Origin: DATIUV01 sp049322755
GTDB taxonomy: Bacteria > Pseudomonadota > Gammaproteobacteria > Burkholderiales > UBA6910
DNA: 64,000 nucleotides
Assembly: GCA_049322755.1 (NCBI GenBank)
Contig: JBMOQX010000005.1
Location: forward strand, 62,001 to 126,000
Direction: 5' to 3'
The translations under genes were made by a program, and so were the position numbers. This document shows positions 52,433-60,455 of this stretch, piece by piece. Numbering within the stretch: position 1 is the stretch's first letter; every line of letters begins with the position of its first letter. The notes beneath the pieces are model-generated. The model saw nothing but the letters and a program-made list of their open reading frames with translations, was not told the origin of the DNA and made no database searches.

Positions 52433-52822
52433 TTACTTCGGCGCCTTGATGCCGCAGGGATACGCCAGCCGCAGCGCGCCGATGACGTTGAGGCCCGCCG
52501 AACGGTCCCGGTTCTCCGGGTGCTTCTCCAGGAACTCACCCACCACCTCCAGCTTCTGGCCGAGCGTGCCGAAATCCGGATTGAAATGCTTGCAGCCCGG
52601 CGCCGCCGCCACGCGCACGCCGTCCACCACGCCCTTCACGTACTGCTGGTAGGCATTGGCCTGCACCATCTCCACCCACGGCAGCGTGTCGCCGGGATCG
52701 CCGCGGTCCATCTTTTTCCACGCCAGGTACTGGTCGTAGAGCCAGTGGCCGTCGGAGGTCTGGGCCGGCGCGGCGCCCGCGGCGGCCAGCGCCAGCACGG
52801 CGGCGAAGCGCGCGAAACGCAT
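52433..52822 (-). CDS. Rap1a/Tai immunity-fold exported protein
   Basis: The 129-residue protein starts at ATG 52822 with signal peptide MRFARFAAVLALAAAGAAPA. The body (YQQYVKGVVDGV, APGCKHFNPDFGTLGQKLE, FLEKHPENR, VIGALRLAYPCG) has the two Cys and the helix pattern of the Rap1a/Tai family. The best-known members neutralise type VI amidase effectors in the periplasm, but no effector or secretion gene is near, so an orphan or unrelated role is possible. Confidence 0.75.
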   Translation of the reverse strand: MRFARFAAVLALAAAGAAPAQTSDGHWLYDQYLAWKKMDRGDPGDTLPWVEMVQANAYQQYVKGVVDGVRVAAAPGCKHFNPDFGTLGQKLEVVGEFLEKHPENRDRSAGLNVIGALRLAYPCGIKAPK

Positions 52823-52827
52823 CGGCG

Positions 52828-53481
52828 CTACCCGTCCTTGAACCCGGCCGCCTTGTGGGAGCCGTCGCAGAACGGCTTGTTCTTCGACTGGCCGCAGCGG
52901 CAAAGGTAGGCGGTGGTGCCGCGCCAGCGCGGCTGGCCGCTGGACGCGACCAGCGTCAGGTTGCCCTTGAGCTGCAGCGGACCGTCCTTGAGCGCCTTGA
53001 TCGCCAGCGGCCCGCCCTCGCCCGGCAGTCCGGGCCCGGCGTCGCCCACCGCGCCGGAGTCGCGGAAACCGGCCTGCTCGTGGCTGTTGTCGCAGAACGG
53101 CTTGTTCTTCGATTGCCCGCAGCGGCACAGCGCGGCGCGGAAGCGCACGCCGGCCATGTCCTGCGGTGCGCCCTCGATCGCCAGCTCGCCGCGCACGAAA
53201 TACGGACCGTTGTAGGCCACGGTGACGGTATTGGCCGGCGCCGGCACCTCGCGCGTCGCGCCGTCCTTGGCCTCGTAAACCAGCGCGCCGCTGGGGCAGC
53301 GCTGGCACACGTCCACCACGTCGGCCAGCGTGGTCAGATCCGGCTGGCACCAGGGCTGGCGCCCGCCGACGAACAGCTCGCCCTTGGCGCGGCTGCACTC
53401 GCCGATGTGGATGCACAGGCGCTGGTCCCAGGTGACGTCGGCTTCCTTGCCGAGGTAGCGAAACACGGGTCCCTGGCTCAT
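52828..53481 (-). CDS. Iron-sulfur protein with Fer4_19-like and two CDGSH domains
   Basis: The 217-residue cytosolic protein starts at ATG 53481. Residues 10-75 form a divergent ferredoxin-like domain (RLCIHIGECSRA, RQPWCQPD, CQRCPSGAL). Two CDGSH (mitoNEET-type) modules follow: CRCGQSKNKPFCDNSH, a Cys-Asp-Asn variant, and CRCGQSKNKPFCDGSH near the C-terminus. These bind 2Fe-2S clusters with three Cys and one His and can pass electrons or clusters. A perfect 30-bp palindrome lies 40 bp upstream, pointing to tight control. Confidence 0.92.
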   Translation of the reverse strand: MSQGPVFRYLGKEADVTWDQRLCIHIGECSRAKGELFVGGRQPWCQPDLTTLADVVDVCQRCPSGALVYEAKDGATREVPAPANTVTVAYNGPYFVRGELAIEGAPQDMAGVRFRAALCRCGQSKNKPFCDNSHEQAGFRDSGAVGDAGPGLPGEGGPLAIKALKDGPLQLKGNLTLVASSGQPRWRGTTAYLCRCGQSKNKPFCDGSHKAAGFKDG

Positions 53482-53520
53482 GCGGGTCTCCTGCGCGTGG
53501 ATGGGGACGGACTCAAGCCG

Positions 53521-53550
53521 GTGTCCTGTTCCGGATCCGGAACAGGACAC
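53521..53550. promoter_or_regulatory. Perfect 30-bp palindrome upstream of the CDGSH gene
   Basis: Half-site GTGTCCTGTTCCGGA is repeated exactly as its reverse complement with no spacer. It lies between the nnrU stop (53594) and the CDGSH start (53481). No T run follows on either side, so it is not a standard terminator; an operator is more likely. Confidence 0.65.
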
Positions 53551-53593
53551 TAGCATGCCTGCGGCGGCGGATTCCACCGCGCCGCCGTCGCGG

Positions 53594-54175
53594 TTATCGG
53601 CCGAAGGGCGCGACGCCGATCAGCGGCGCGTGCAGCCACAGTGCGAACGCCGCCCAGGCGACGAGGCCGACCGTCACCGCGATGACGTCCCGCGTCACCG
53701 GCCCCGCCGGGTAGCGCGTGCCCGCCCGGCGGTCACGCCGGCGCGCGGTAACGTAGTCCGCCACCGCCCACGCGAGGAACGCGCCGAACAGCACCAGGTC
53801 GGCGAGCGTGCCGTTGGCGATCAAGTGGGAGAACGCCCAGATCTTCACGCCTGCCACCATCGGGTGACCCACCGCCGCCTTGATGCGCGTGCCGGGCACG
53901 TACGCGGCCACCAGCAGGATGAACGCGGGGATCGTCAGCAGCGCCGCCAGGTGCCGCGTCCAGACCGGCGGCGCCCAGAGGATCACCGGCTCCATGCGCG
54001 CGGCGCCGTAGCCGTAGACGATCAGCGCGAAGCCGGCGAGCGAGATCACCGAGTAGATCGTCTTCCACGGCTTCTCCCCCAGTTTCTCGATCTGGCGCGT
54101 GCGGAAGTCGTCGGCAAAGATGCGCACCGAATGGGCGCCGAGGAAGATGATCAGACCGGCGATAAGCAGGGTCAT
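53594..54175 (-). CDS. NnrU-family membrane protein
   Basis: The 193-residue protein has five or six spans. It opens LLIAGLIIFLGAHSVRIFAD and carries IKAAVGHPMVAGVKIWAFSH, both typical of NnrU. In Rhodobacter NnrU is linked to nitrite and nitric oxide metabolism; relatives such as isoprene-biosynthesis enzymes share the fold. No denitrification gene is in the window. Confidence 0.88.
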   Translation of the reverse strand: MTLLIAGLIIFLGAHSVRIFADDFRTRQIEKLGEKPWKTIYSVISLAGFALIVYGYGAARMEPVILWAPPVWTRHLAALLTIPAFILLVAAYVPGTRIKAAVGHPMVAGVKIWAFSHLIANGTLADLVLFGAFLAWAVADYVTARRRDRRAGTRYPAGPVTRDVIAVTVGLVAWAAFALWLHAPLIGVAPFGR

Positions 54176-54602
54176 GAGCGCTCCGGAGGCAGGCTGGGAC
54201 GTCGGAATTATCCCACGGCTGGGCCGCCGGGATGCCCGCGGTTCCCGCCGGCGGGCGGAAGCGGGCCGCGGTCTAGTCTAGTGTCCCGGAGGATGAAGCC
54301 GTTGATCTGCAACCAGGCGTACGCGGTGCAGAGGTCGTCGAGAACCGAGCGGTCCTTCGCCAGGACGACTTTGCGACCCGAATCCGGCTTCGGCGGGTCG
54401 TGGCGGACGCGCATGCCTCGGAGGTCGCCGTCACCGCCGCCGGCCGGGGGAGAATGGGCCCCGCGCACGCAGCACGGTCAGCCCGGCGGTTTGCCCCGTC
54501 ACCAAACGCGCAACACCGATCGGCAGGAAATTCGAGAGCGTCATCCGCGCCCGCATCGATGACGATCCGCCGCCCACGCCGGCGTGATCATCCGGCCGAT
54601 CA
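54176..54602. other. Gap with a weak minus-strand frame
   Basis: About 430 bp. A minus-strand frame (54208-54468) contains RKVVLAKDRSVLDDLCTAYA followed by WLQINGFILRDTRL, which looks protein-like but matches no family I know and has a poor start. CTAGTGTCC at 54278-54286 equals the flank and edge of the palindrome at 53521-53550. Confidence 0.35.
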
Positions 54603-54866
54603 CTAGGATTCCTCGCAGGTCCGTCCGCCGCTGGCACCGGAGCCGGCCGCGGCGGCGGTCGGATACGGGCCGATGAACAGCGCCCGTTCGTCGAACCGGC
54701 CCGAGACGGCCACCGGCGGCCAGGTGACGCGGTAGTAGCCCTGCGCCAGCGGCCGGCCATCGCGGCGCCAGTACACGCGCTCGCAGGATTCCGCGTCCAG
54801 CAGCCGCGAGTCGGACGTCACCCGGACGATCTCGAAATACTCGCGCTTCTCGGTTTGCCTGATCAT
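54603..54866 (-). CDS. Small hypothetical protein
   Basis: The 87-residue protein (MIRQTEKREYFEIVRVTSDS, CERVYWRRDGRPLAQGYYRV) has a GAGGAAGC ribosome site before ATG 54866. Sequence composition is protein-like, with two Cys, a beta-strand pattern and a low-complexity Ala/Gly end. No family recognised. Confidence 0.55.
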   Translation of the reverse strand: MIRQTEKREYFEIVRVTSDSRLLDAESCERVYWRRDGRPLAQGYYRVTWPPVAVSGRFDERALFIGPYPTAAAAGSGASGGRTCEES

Positions 54867-55030
54867 GGCTTCCTCCTCGAAAGAAATGCCCTCCGGCCGG
54901 GAGTTCCCGGGACGCGCGAAAATCTTCGATGCGCAATGATCCGGTCCGAAAAGCGCGGGGCGCGCTCTCCGACGACGAGGTCGCGGCCCGCGGTGGCGCG
55001 TCAGGGCCGCTCAAGGAAGACGTCAGCGTG

Positions 55031-55063
55031 GTGCGGCGCGGCGATGATCGCGCCGCGCCGCAC
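55031..55063. repeat. Strong GC hairpin downstream of the GDSL gene
   Basis: GTGCGGCGCGGCG (55031-55043) and its exact reverse complement (55051-55063) flank a 7-base loop. It lies about 95 bp past the GDSL stop in the 290-bp gap to the next gene, and could slow or end transcription; there is no T run. Nothing else is seen in that gap. Confidence 0.6.
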
Positions 55064-55157
55064 CCTTGCAGGATACGCGGCTTCGCCTGCGAATGCGAGG
55101 GAAAACGGCGCCGTCGCGACGACGCAGTGGGCGGCGCCCGCCCGACTCCCGGCGCGT

Positions 55158-56150
55158 TCAACGCCGCGGTTCCACCGCCGCCCGTTCGATCAGCTCGAAA
55201 ATCCGCCGGTGCGCGTGCGTGGTGGGGTGCAGCTCGTCCCAGAAGAAACCCGGCTGCGGCGGCGGCAGCCCGTGCTCGGAATGGAACAGGACGCCGTCGA
55301 GCGAGCGGCACGCCGACGCCATTCTGATGAACTTGTCGATGCATCCGGCCGCGGGCCCCGCGTCGGGACGCACGTTCAGGCTCCTGGCGAGTTCCGACAC
55401 CCGCACCAGCCGCAGGTCGATTCCCGCCAGCGACGCGTTGAGCTCGTCCACCAGGCCGGCGAGATGACGGTTGTGCGCCTCGGCAAGCCGCGTGAGCCGC
55501 GCGGCGGACGCGGTGCCCGCCGACATCGGCAGGTTCCCGAGATCCGGCAGGTCGAGCACCACGAAGCGGCGCGCGCCCAGCTCGTACAGACTCCGCAGAC
55601 CGGCCTTGAGGTGTTCCGTCACCACCCGCGGCTCAGGCGTCGGCGAAACGTAGAGGTAGTCGTCCGCGCCGACCCAGACGACATAGAGCGCCGCCCTGAG
55701 CGCCGCACTCTCCGCGCCGGCCGCGGCGGCGAACAGCTCCACCTGGGCGCGGAATCCCGGTCCCGGCACGCTGCCGGGCGTCGGGCTCCAGTAGCCCGCC
55801 GTGGCGCCGCCGAACGCGAAATTGACCGCGCAGGTCTGCGTGATTCGGTCGAGCGCGCCCAGCGAGGGCGTGGACAGCCGGTCGCACAGGCGCCATGCGA
55901 GGAAATCCGCGACGTTGGGGCCGTTGGAGAAGCGCCCCTCCCAGTAACGGCGATAGGGCGGCGCCGACGGCGGAAACGCCGGACTCATTCCGAGCAGCCG
56001 CGTCGCGTGGTGCACGTTGCCGCTGTCCAGCAGGCTGTCGCCGAACAGCACCAGCCGCAGGGGCGACGGTGCGGCGCCCGATGCGGACGCCGCCGCCACG
56101 GCCAGCAGCGCCGGGAGCAGCCAGCGCAGCAGCGCGGCCTTCAGCGGCAT
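55158..56150 (-). CDS. Exported SGNH/GDSL esterase or lipase
   Basis: The 330-residue protein has a signal peptide ending near ASASGAAP. Block I is LVLFGDSLLDSGN with the nucleophile Ser, block II NFAFGGATAGYW, block III VWVGADDYLYV (Asp-Asp where others have Asn-Asp) and block V FFWDELHPTTHAH with the catalytic Asp and His. It follows the alpha/beta hydrolase gene by 12 bp. The substrate may be a lipid or a glycan acetyl group. Confidence 0.88.
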   Translation of the reverse strand: MPLKAALLRWLLPALLAVAAASASGAAPSPLRLVLFGDSLLDSGNVHHATRLLGMSPAFPPSAPPYRRYWEGRFSNGPNVADFLAWRLCDRLSTPSLGALDRITQTCAVNFAFGGATAGYWSPTPGSVPGPGFRAQVELFAAAAGAESAALRAALYVVWVGADDYLYVSPTPEPRVVTEHLKAGLRSLYELGARRFVVLDLPDLGNLPMSAGTASAARLTRLAEAHNRHLAGLVDELNASLAGIDLRLVRVSELARSLNVRPDAGPAAGCIDKFIRMASACRSLDGVLFHSEHGLPPPQPGFFWDELHPTTHAHRRIFELIERAAVEPRR

Positions 56151-56162
56151 TGACGCCAGCGC

Positions 56163-57374
56163 CTACCGCGCCAGCCAGTCGCGCAGACGGGCGTAGACCT
56201 CGGGCCGCGAAAGCAGATCGAAGTGCCCCATGCCAGACGCGATCCAGCAGTGGTCCGCGGGAAAATCCAGCGCCAGGTCCCGGCGCGGGTGGCGTCCCAG
56301 CGCGCTGTCCAGCGTCACCAGCCCGTCGCTCGGCAGCATCGCCGCCACCCGGCTGCGGCCGCCTGCCGATGTCGCGGCCACCGCATAGCACGCCACACCT
56401 TGCGGCAGCGGCACCGGCCGGCGCCGGTCGCCGTCGCGGGCGAAGCGATCGCGCCCGTGCCAGTCCTCGTCCAGCAGATTGCCGTAGCGCAGATCGGTGA
56501 CGCCGGCGCTGCGGATCATGCCCAGCCGCGCCAGCGGCGCGCTGTAGCGGCTGGCGCCGAGGGCGGCGTCCACCCAGTTACCGGCCCGCTCCAGCGGCGA
56601 GCCGTGGTGCGGCGTGCCGAGACACACCAGCTTGCGCAGATGCCGCAGCCAGCCGTGGCCCGCTTCCCGCCCGTAATGACAGGCGCTGCGCGCCACCAGC
56701 CCGCCCATGCTGTGACCGACGATCGCCAGCTCCTCCAGCGGCACCGGCCATTCGCGCACCAGATCCTCCAGCAGCGCGTCGAGGCGCCGGCCGTTGACGG
56801 AAACGTGCAGGCCGCTGTTGTAATGCAGGTACACCGTCGTGTAGCCGAGGTCGCGCGCGAGCGCCGCGCCGTGGTCGTGGCCGCCGCGGTTCCACTGCAG
56901 GTCGCTCATGCAGATGCCGTGCACCAGCACCAGCAGCTTGCCGGTGGCCTGCGGCATCGCCGCGGCCAGCGCCGCGCGCTCGATCGCCAGCGGCATTCCG
57001 TCGCGACGAAATCGCATGGAAATCGCCAGCGGATTGCCGCTCGCCTCGAGGTAATCGCCCAGTACGCCGTTGGCTGCCGCCAGCAGCGCCTCGCGCCGCG
57101 GCGACGACTGCCCGTGGTCCAGCGGCGGCACCAGCGGCGCCAGTACCGCGTCGATCCCGCCGCCCACCAGGCGCGTGATGCCGCGCACGCTGCGGTAGAC
57201 GAGCCCGGGAATGCCGCGGGTCGCCGTCCATCCCACCAGCCCGTCCGGCGCCGCGCGCCGCGCGATGGTGTAGTGCATCGCCTCCACCAGGTGGGTGGCG
57301 GCGGTGACGGCGTCCACCGCGAGGCGGCTGGCGCCGCGCAGGTCGGAGGGACGGATGGGGGTCTTGCGGGTCAT
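56163..57374 (-). CDS. Alpha/beta hydrolase, lipase-like (PGAP1-type)
   Basis: The 403-residue protein has the core strand LLVLVHGICMSDLQWNRGG, the nucleophile elbow AIVGHSMGGLVARSA and LVCLGTPHHGSPLERAGNWV. The catalytic His is probably in CWIASGMGHFDLL near the C-terminus. No signal peptide is obvious, but hydrophobic stretches occur in the first 100 residues. It heads a two-gene hydrolase unit with the GDSL gene. Confidence 0.86.
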   Translation of the reverse strand: MTRKTPIRPSDLRGASRLAVDAVTAATHLVEAMHYTIARRAAPDGLVGWTATRGIPGLVYRSVRGITRLVGGGIDAVLAPLVPPLDHGQSSPRREALLAAANGVLGDYLEASGNPLAISMRFRRDGMPLAIERAALAAAMPQATGKLLVLVHGICMSDLQWNRGGHDHGAALARDLGYTTVYLHYNSGLHVSVNGRRLDALLEDLVREWPVPLEELAIVGHSMGGLVARSACHYGREAGHGWLRHLRKLVCLGTPHHGSPLERAGNWVDAALGASRYSAPLARLGMIRSAGVTDLRYGNLLDEDWHGRDRFARDGDRRRPVPLPQGVACYAVAATSAGGRSRVAAMLPSDGLVTLDSALGRHPRRDLALDFPADHCWIASGMGHFDLLSRPEVYARLRDWLAR

Positions 57375-57533
57375 GGCGGAAGGTCCTGCAGGTTGGACAC
57401 AGTCTCCGCCGATTCGGCTCGCGCCGCCACCGCGCGTGAGCGCGGCCTACCAGGGGGGGTCGAGCGGCCCCATGGTGTCCAGGTTCTTGTCCGTATTCGG
57501 CGTCAGCGACCGCTTCCTCTCATGCCTGCGCCG

Positions 57534-58001
57534 TCAGCGCCGCACCTCCAGCGCGTTCTTCACGGACTTGACACCCTCCACCTCGCCCGCGGTCCGGACG
57601 GCGAGTTCCGCCTGCGCGGCGTCTTCCACCACGCCGGACAGTTCCACCGTGCCATTGCGGGTCTGCACGTCGACCTTCAGATCCCGCAGCTGCGAGCGCC
57701 GCTGGAACTCGATTTTCACCCGGGCGGTGATGAAGGGGTCCGTGATCGCCGCGCCGGTGCCCTGATCGCCCGCCCCGATTTGCGCGGGTGGCGTGGCGTC
57801 GCGCCGCCCATCCGCCGGCGCCGCGACTTGCGCGGGGTCGGTTCCGGCCGGCGCAGCGGCCGCTCGCGCCAGTTCCCGCGCAGCGTACACCTGCAGATGG
57901 CGATCGAGACCGCAGCACGGCGTATCCAGCGCTCCACCGGCCGCGCCCGGCGGCGCCGACGCGGCCGCCAGCAACAGGAGCGGGAGAGTTTTCCGGTTCA
58001 T
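57534..58001 (-). CDS. BON-domain periplasmic protein (OsmY-like)
   Basis: The 155-residue protein starts at ATG 58001 with a signal peptide to about residue 23, a variable Ala/Pro-rich segment and one BON domain (DPFITARVKIEFQRRSQLRD, VQTRNGTVELSGVVED, VEGVKSVKNALEVR). BON domains bind phospholipid surfaces and are linked to osmotic or envelope stress. Confidence 0.87.
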   Translation of the reverse strand: MNRKTLPLLLLAAASAPPGAAGGALDTPCCGLDRHLQVYAARELARAAAAPAGTDPAQVAAPADGRRDATPPAQIGAGDQGTGAAITDPFITARVKIEFQRRSQLRDLKVDVQTRNGTVELSGVVEDAAQAELAVRTAGEVEGVKSVKNALEVRR

Positions 58002-58222
58002 CACGTTTGAACCCTTTCGCCGGACACAACACGCCGGCTCGGCACCGGCCGATGGTGGAGCGCATCATGGGCCTGTTCGGATTCGGCACGCAGCGCTCGG
58101 CCCACACCGAAGCGCCGGCGCAGGCGATCCGCTAGCCGCTGCGCATCGCCGCGCCGATCACCGCGGCGCGAATGTCCGTCACCACGGACCCCCGCGCCGC
58201 CCGGGTCCCGGATCGTTCCCGG

Positions 58223-58543
58223 TTACTTGCCGGTCGACGTCGCGGATCCGCCCGGAACCGCTTCACGTGCGCCCGACGGGCCGGTGCGGCCGGCGGCGCC
58301 CATGCTCTGGTCCCATTCCGACTGCGAGACCTTGCCGTCCCCGTCCCTGTCCACCTTGCTGATGTTCAGCCGGGCGGCGGCGGCTTCCTGCGACGACAGC
58401 ACGCCATCCCCGTCCTTGTCGTACTTGCTGAACGAGTGGGTCGTGCCCGTGCCGGCCTTGCCGCCCTGGGACTTGTATTCGCCGGCGAGGGCAACACTCG
58501 GCGTCAGTGCGATGGCGGCGAGAGCGATCAGTGTCCGTTTCAT
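58223..58543 (-). CDS. Exported EF-hand calcium-binding protein
   Basis: The 106-residue protein has signal peptide MKRTLIALAAIALTPSVALA and two canonical EF-hand loops, DKDGDGVLSSQE (42-53) and DRDGDGKVSQSE (65-76). A Gly/Ser tail follows. GGAGA precedes the ATG at 58543. A sigma-54-like -24/-12 element lies 68 bp upstream. It likely buffers or senses calcium in the periplasm. Confidence 0.88.
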   Translation of the reverse strand: MKRTLIALAAIALTPSVALAGEYKSQGGKAGTGTTHSFSKYDKDGDGVLSSQEAAAARLNISKVDRDGDGKVSQSEWDQSMGAAGRTGPSGAREAVPGGSATSTGK

Positions 58544-58610
58544 TTCTGTTCTCCGTAAACAGTGAGTGGAAATCGAATGCCATGAAATGAGCATCCGTGC
58601 GTCGGTGTTC

Positions 58611-58624
58611 GCAATATGTGTGCC
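58611..58624 (-). promoter_or_regulatory. Sigma-54-like -24/-12 element of the EF-hand gene
   Basis: The minus strand reads GGCACACATATTGC, keeping GG and GC at the required 10-base separation and matching GGCAC-N5-TTGC. The expected transcript start is near 58600, 57 bp before the start codon. TGTGCC-gtt-GGCACA (58619-58633) overlaps it as a perfect inverted repeat. Confidence 0.6.
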
Positions 58625-58769
58625 GTTGGCACAACAGCCATTGAATCCGCGGAGTTACCGCGATCCGGGTGCGAGCGGGTCGCGCGTTCGCGTCCGTTGC
58701 CGGCGGAACTTCCGGAAGTTTTTACACGCACCGCTTGAAAAACTGGCATGCGCGCGGCGCTGATCGACG

Positions 58770-59006
58770 TCAGTAGACGAGCGACTTGCTTTCGATCTCC
58801 TTCTTGCGCCGCTCGTATTCGTCCTGCGTGATGCGCCCCGCCGCGCGGTCGGCTTCCAGCTGATCCATGGCCTCCTTGTTCTGATACTCGTACGCGCCGC
58901 CGGCCGCCGCGGCGCCGAGCGCGGCGCCGCCAACCAGGTCCTTCGAGCAGCCGGTGAGCGAGGCAGCGGCAACGATCGCGATCAGCATCAATGCTCCAGG
59001 CTTCAT
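58770..59006 (-). CDS. Small SHOCT-domain lipoprotein
   Basis: The 78-residue lipoprotein begins MKPGALMLIAIVAAASLTGC with the lipobox LTGC. A Gly/Ala-rich hydrophobic stretch (VGGAALGAAAAGGA) like glycine-zipper segments is followed by a SHOCT motif LEADRAAGRITQDEYERRKK. GGAGGT precedes ATG 59006. The best sigma-54-like site of the cluster lies just upstream. Confidence 0.85.
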   Translation of the reverse strand: MKPGALMLIAIVAAASLTGCSKDLVGGAALGAAAAGGAYEYQNKEAMDQLEADRAAGRITQDEYERRKKEIESKSLVY

Positions 59007-59052
59007 GTCATACCTCCTGTGGTGGATGAGTTGCCCCCCGCCAGCGTGCGGC

Positions 59053-59068
59053 TGCAAGACAAGTGCCA
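59053..59068 (-). promoter_or_regulatory. Sigma-54-like promoter of the SHOCT lipoprotein gene
   Basis: The minus strand reads TGGCACTTGTCTTGCA, which agrees with the consensus TGGCACG-N4-TTGCA at all positions but one. The predicted start of transcription is about 35 bp before the start codon. Confidence 0.7.
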
Positions 59069-59262
59069 GAGCGGCACAGGGCGCGGAGCGCCCGGAGCGC
59101 TCACGCGATCGCAATCGCCAGCCCGTGAAAGAAATTCCACCGCGCAACTCGGCGCGTCTCCGATCAACGACACCGCCGCGTCCGGCGACACTGCCGCCGG
59201 CGCAATCGCAACTGCCTGCACGCAGGGGGAATTCCGCTCCACCGGCAGCAGCGCGGCAGCCC

Positions 59263-59277
59263 TGGCATGCCGATTGC
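59263..59277 (+). promoter_or_regulatory. Sigma-54-like promoter of the EF-hand lipoprotein gene
   Basis: The plus strand reads TGGCATGCCGATTGC: GG and GC are 10 bases apart and only one conserved base differs from TGGCACG-N4-TTGC. It lies about 115 bp before the start at 59393, leaving a longer leader than for the other two genes. Confidence 0.55.
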
Positions 59278-59392
59278 CCGACTCCCGGTACGACCGGAAG
59301 CCAACGGCAAACGTCCGCATGAGGCCGACGCGTCTTGCGCGCGGCGCTGTCCGAGCGGCCCGGTAACTCTTGCAACCATCAAGGAGGAATCG

Positions 59393-59887
59393 ATGAGATC
59401 GAAGACCCCCACGAAACTTCTGGCTGCTTCCGCCCTGACAACGCTGCTGCTCGCCGGATGCGGCGAGAGCGACGAGCAAATGTCGCGCACCGATACGCTT
59501 CCCGCCGACACGAGCCGCGCGGAGGGCACCGCGCCCGACCGACAGGTGACTGGCCTCCCCAACGAAAACGCGCCCGCGACGACCGGGAGACCCGTGCCGC
59601 GATCCGGGGGCGCAACCCCGACGGCAGAACTATTCCGCTCGCTCGACAAGGACGGCAATGGCCTCGTCAGCAAGCAGGAAGCGGAGTCCCTGCCGGCCGA
59701 CACGCGAATCGACTTCGCCGCGCTGGACACCAACCAGGACGGCAAGCTCTCGCCGTCGGAATTGCAGGGCCTGGCCGGCACTGCCGGGTCTGCGGGTCCG
59801 ATGGGAGAACCCGACAAGTCCGGGCCAGCGGACCCTGCCGGCCCGCACGGAGCCGCGCCCGGCTCCGGCTCAGCCGACAAGAACTAG
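59393..59887 (+). CDS. EF-hand lipoprotein
   Basis: The 164-residue protein starts at ATG 59393 behind AAGGAGG. The lipobox LLAGC puts the lipid on Cys23. A Pro/Thr-rich linker leads to two EF-hand loops, DKDGNGLVSKQE (85-96) and DTNQDGKLSPSE (112-123), and a Gly/Pro-rich tail. It is divergent from the SHOCT lipoprotein gene. It resembles the EF-hand protein at 58.2 kb in layout, though here it is membrane-anchored. Confidence 0.87.
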   Translation: MRSKTPTKLLAASALTTLLLAGCGESDEQMSRTDTLPADTSRAEGTAPDRQVTGLPNENAPATTGRPVPRSGGATPTAELFRSLDKDGNGLVSKQEAESLPADTRIDFAALDTNQDGKLSPSELQGLAGTAGSAGPMGEPDKSGPADPAGPHGAAPGSGSADKN

Positions 59888-60118
59888 CCGGCGGCGCGGG
59901 GCGGCACGCGGCGTTCGGGAGCGTCCGGTCGGATCAACCCGCCAGCAGCCTGGAGATGGCGTCCGCGGCGCGCTGCAGCGCGGGCACCGAGCTCGGTGTG
60001 TTTCTCCAGCGGCGCCGCGGTCAGCAGGCGCCGGCGCTTTGCCGCCGGCATCAGGCTCAGGAACAGCAGGCCGCTCGCACCGCAGTGCAGCGGCACCCCG
60101 CGTCCGGAGTCCCGGAAA

Positions 60119-60307
60119 TCAGACGTAACCCGGCCCCTCGATGACCGGGCGCGCCCGGATGAACGCTTCGTCCACGTCGAGCCCGATGCCCGGACGCTCC
60201 AGCGGCCGGACGGTGCCGTCGCCGGTCACCCTGTAGGGCTTGCCGGCGAGTTCCTCGCGGAAGGCGTTGTTCTTGGCGAGGTCGGCCTCGAAGTAGCCCG
60301 GGTGCAG
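60119..60307 (-). pseudogene. C-terminal remnant of an enolase-superfamily dehydratase
   Basis: The frame reads PGYFEADLAKNNAFREELAG, then GTVRPLERPGIGLDVDEAF and PVIEGPGYV before its stop. This is the usual C-terminus of mandelate racemase/sugar-acid dehydratase-type enzymes. Upstream of 60307 the similarity ends abruptly and no catalytic domain is found, so about 300 residues are missing. Confidence 0.6.
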
Positions 60308-60320
60308 AGAAAATGGATCG

Positions 60321-60455
60321 TCGCCGCACCTGGAGCGGCTGATCGAGGAACTGCGGGCCGACGGATGCTGTGTGGACGTCCTGCCCGCGCAATACCAGCT
60401 GCAAAAGGGCGAGAGCGGGGCGTTGCGCATCGGACGCTTCCAGCGACGGCTTTAG
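60321..60455 (+). pseudogene. C-terminal fragment of an unidentified protein
   Basis: Directly beyond the previous remnant, on the other strand, a frame reads SPHLERLIEELRADG, VDVLPAQYQLQKGESGALRI and GRFQRRL before a stop. It is clearly protein-like but has no start. Two gene tails meeting here suggest a rearrangement junction near 60310. Confidence 0.45.

Noticed and set aside
53521..53550. Palindrome as a rho-independent terminator of nnrU
   Set aside because: No T tract follows on the minus strand; an operator or element trace fits better.
58045..58135. Short plus-strand frame reading MGLFGFGTQRSAHTEAP
   Set aside because: Only about 27 residues, no ribosome site, no similarity that could be stated with confidence.
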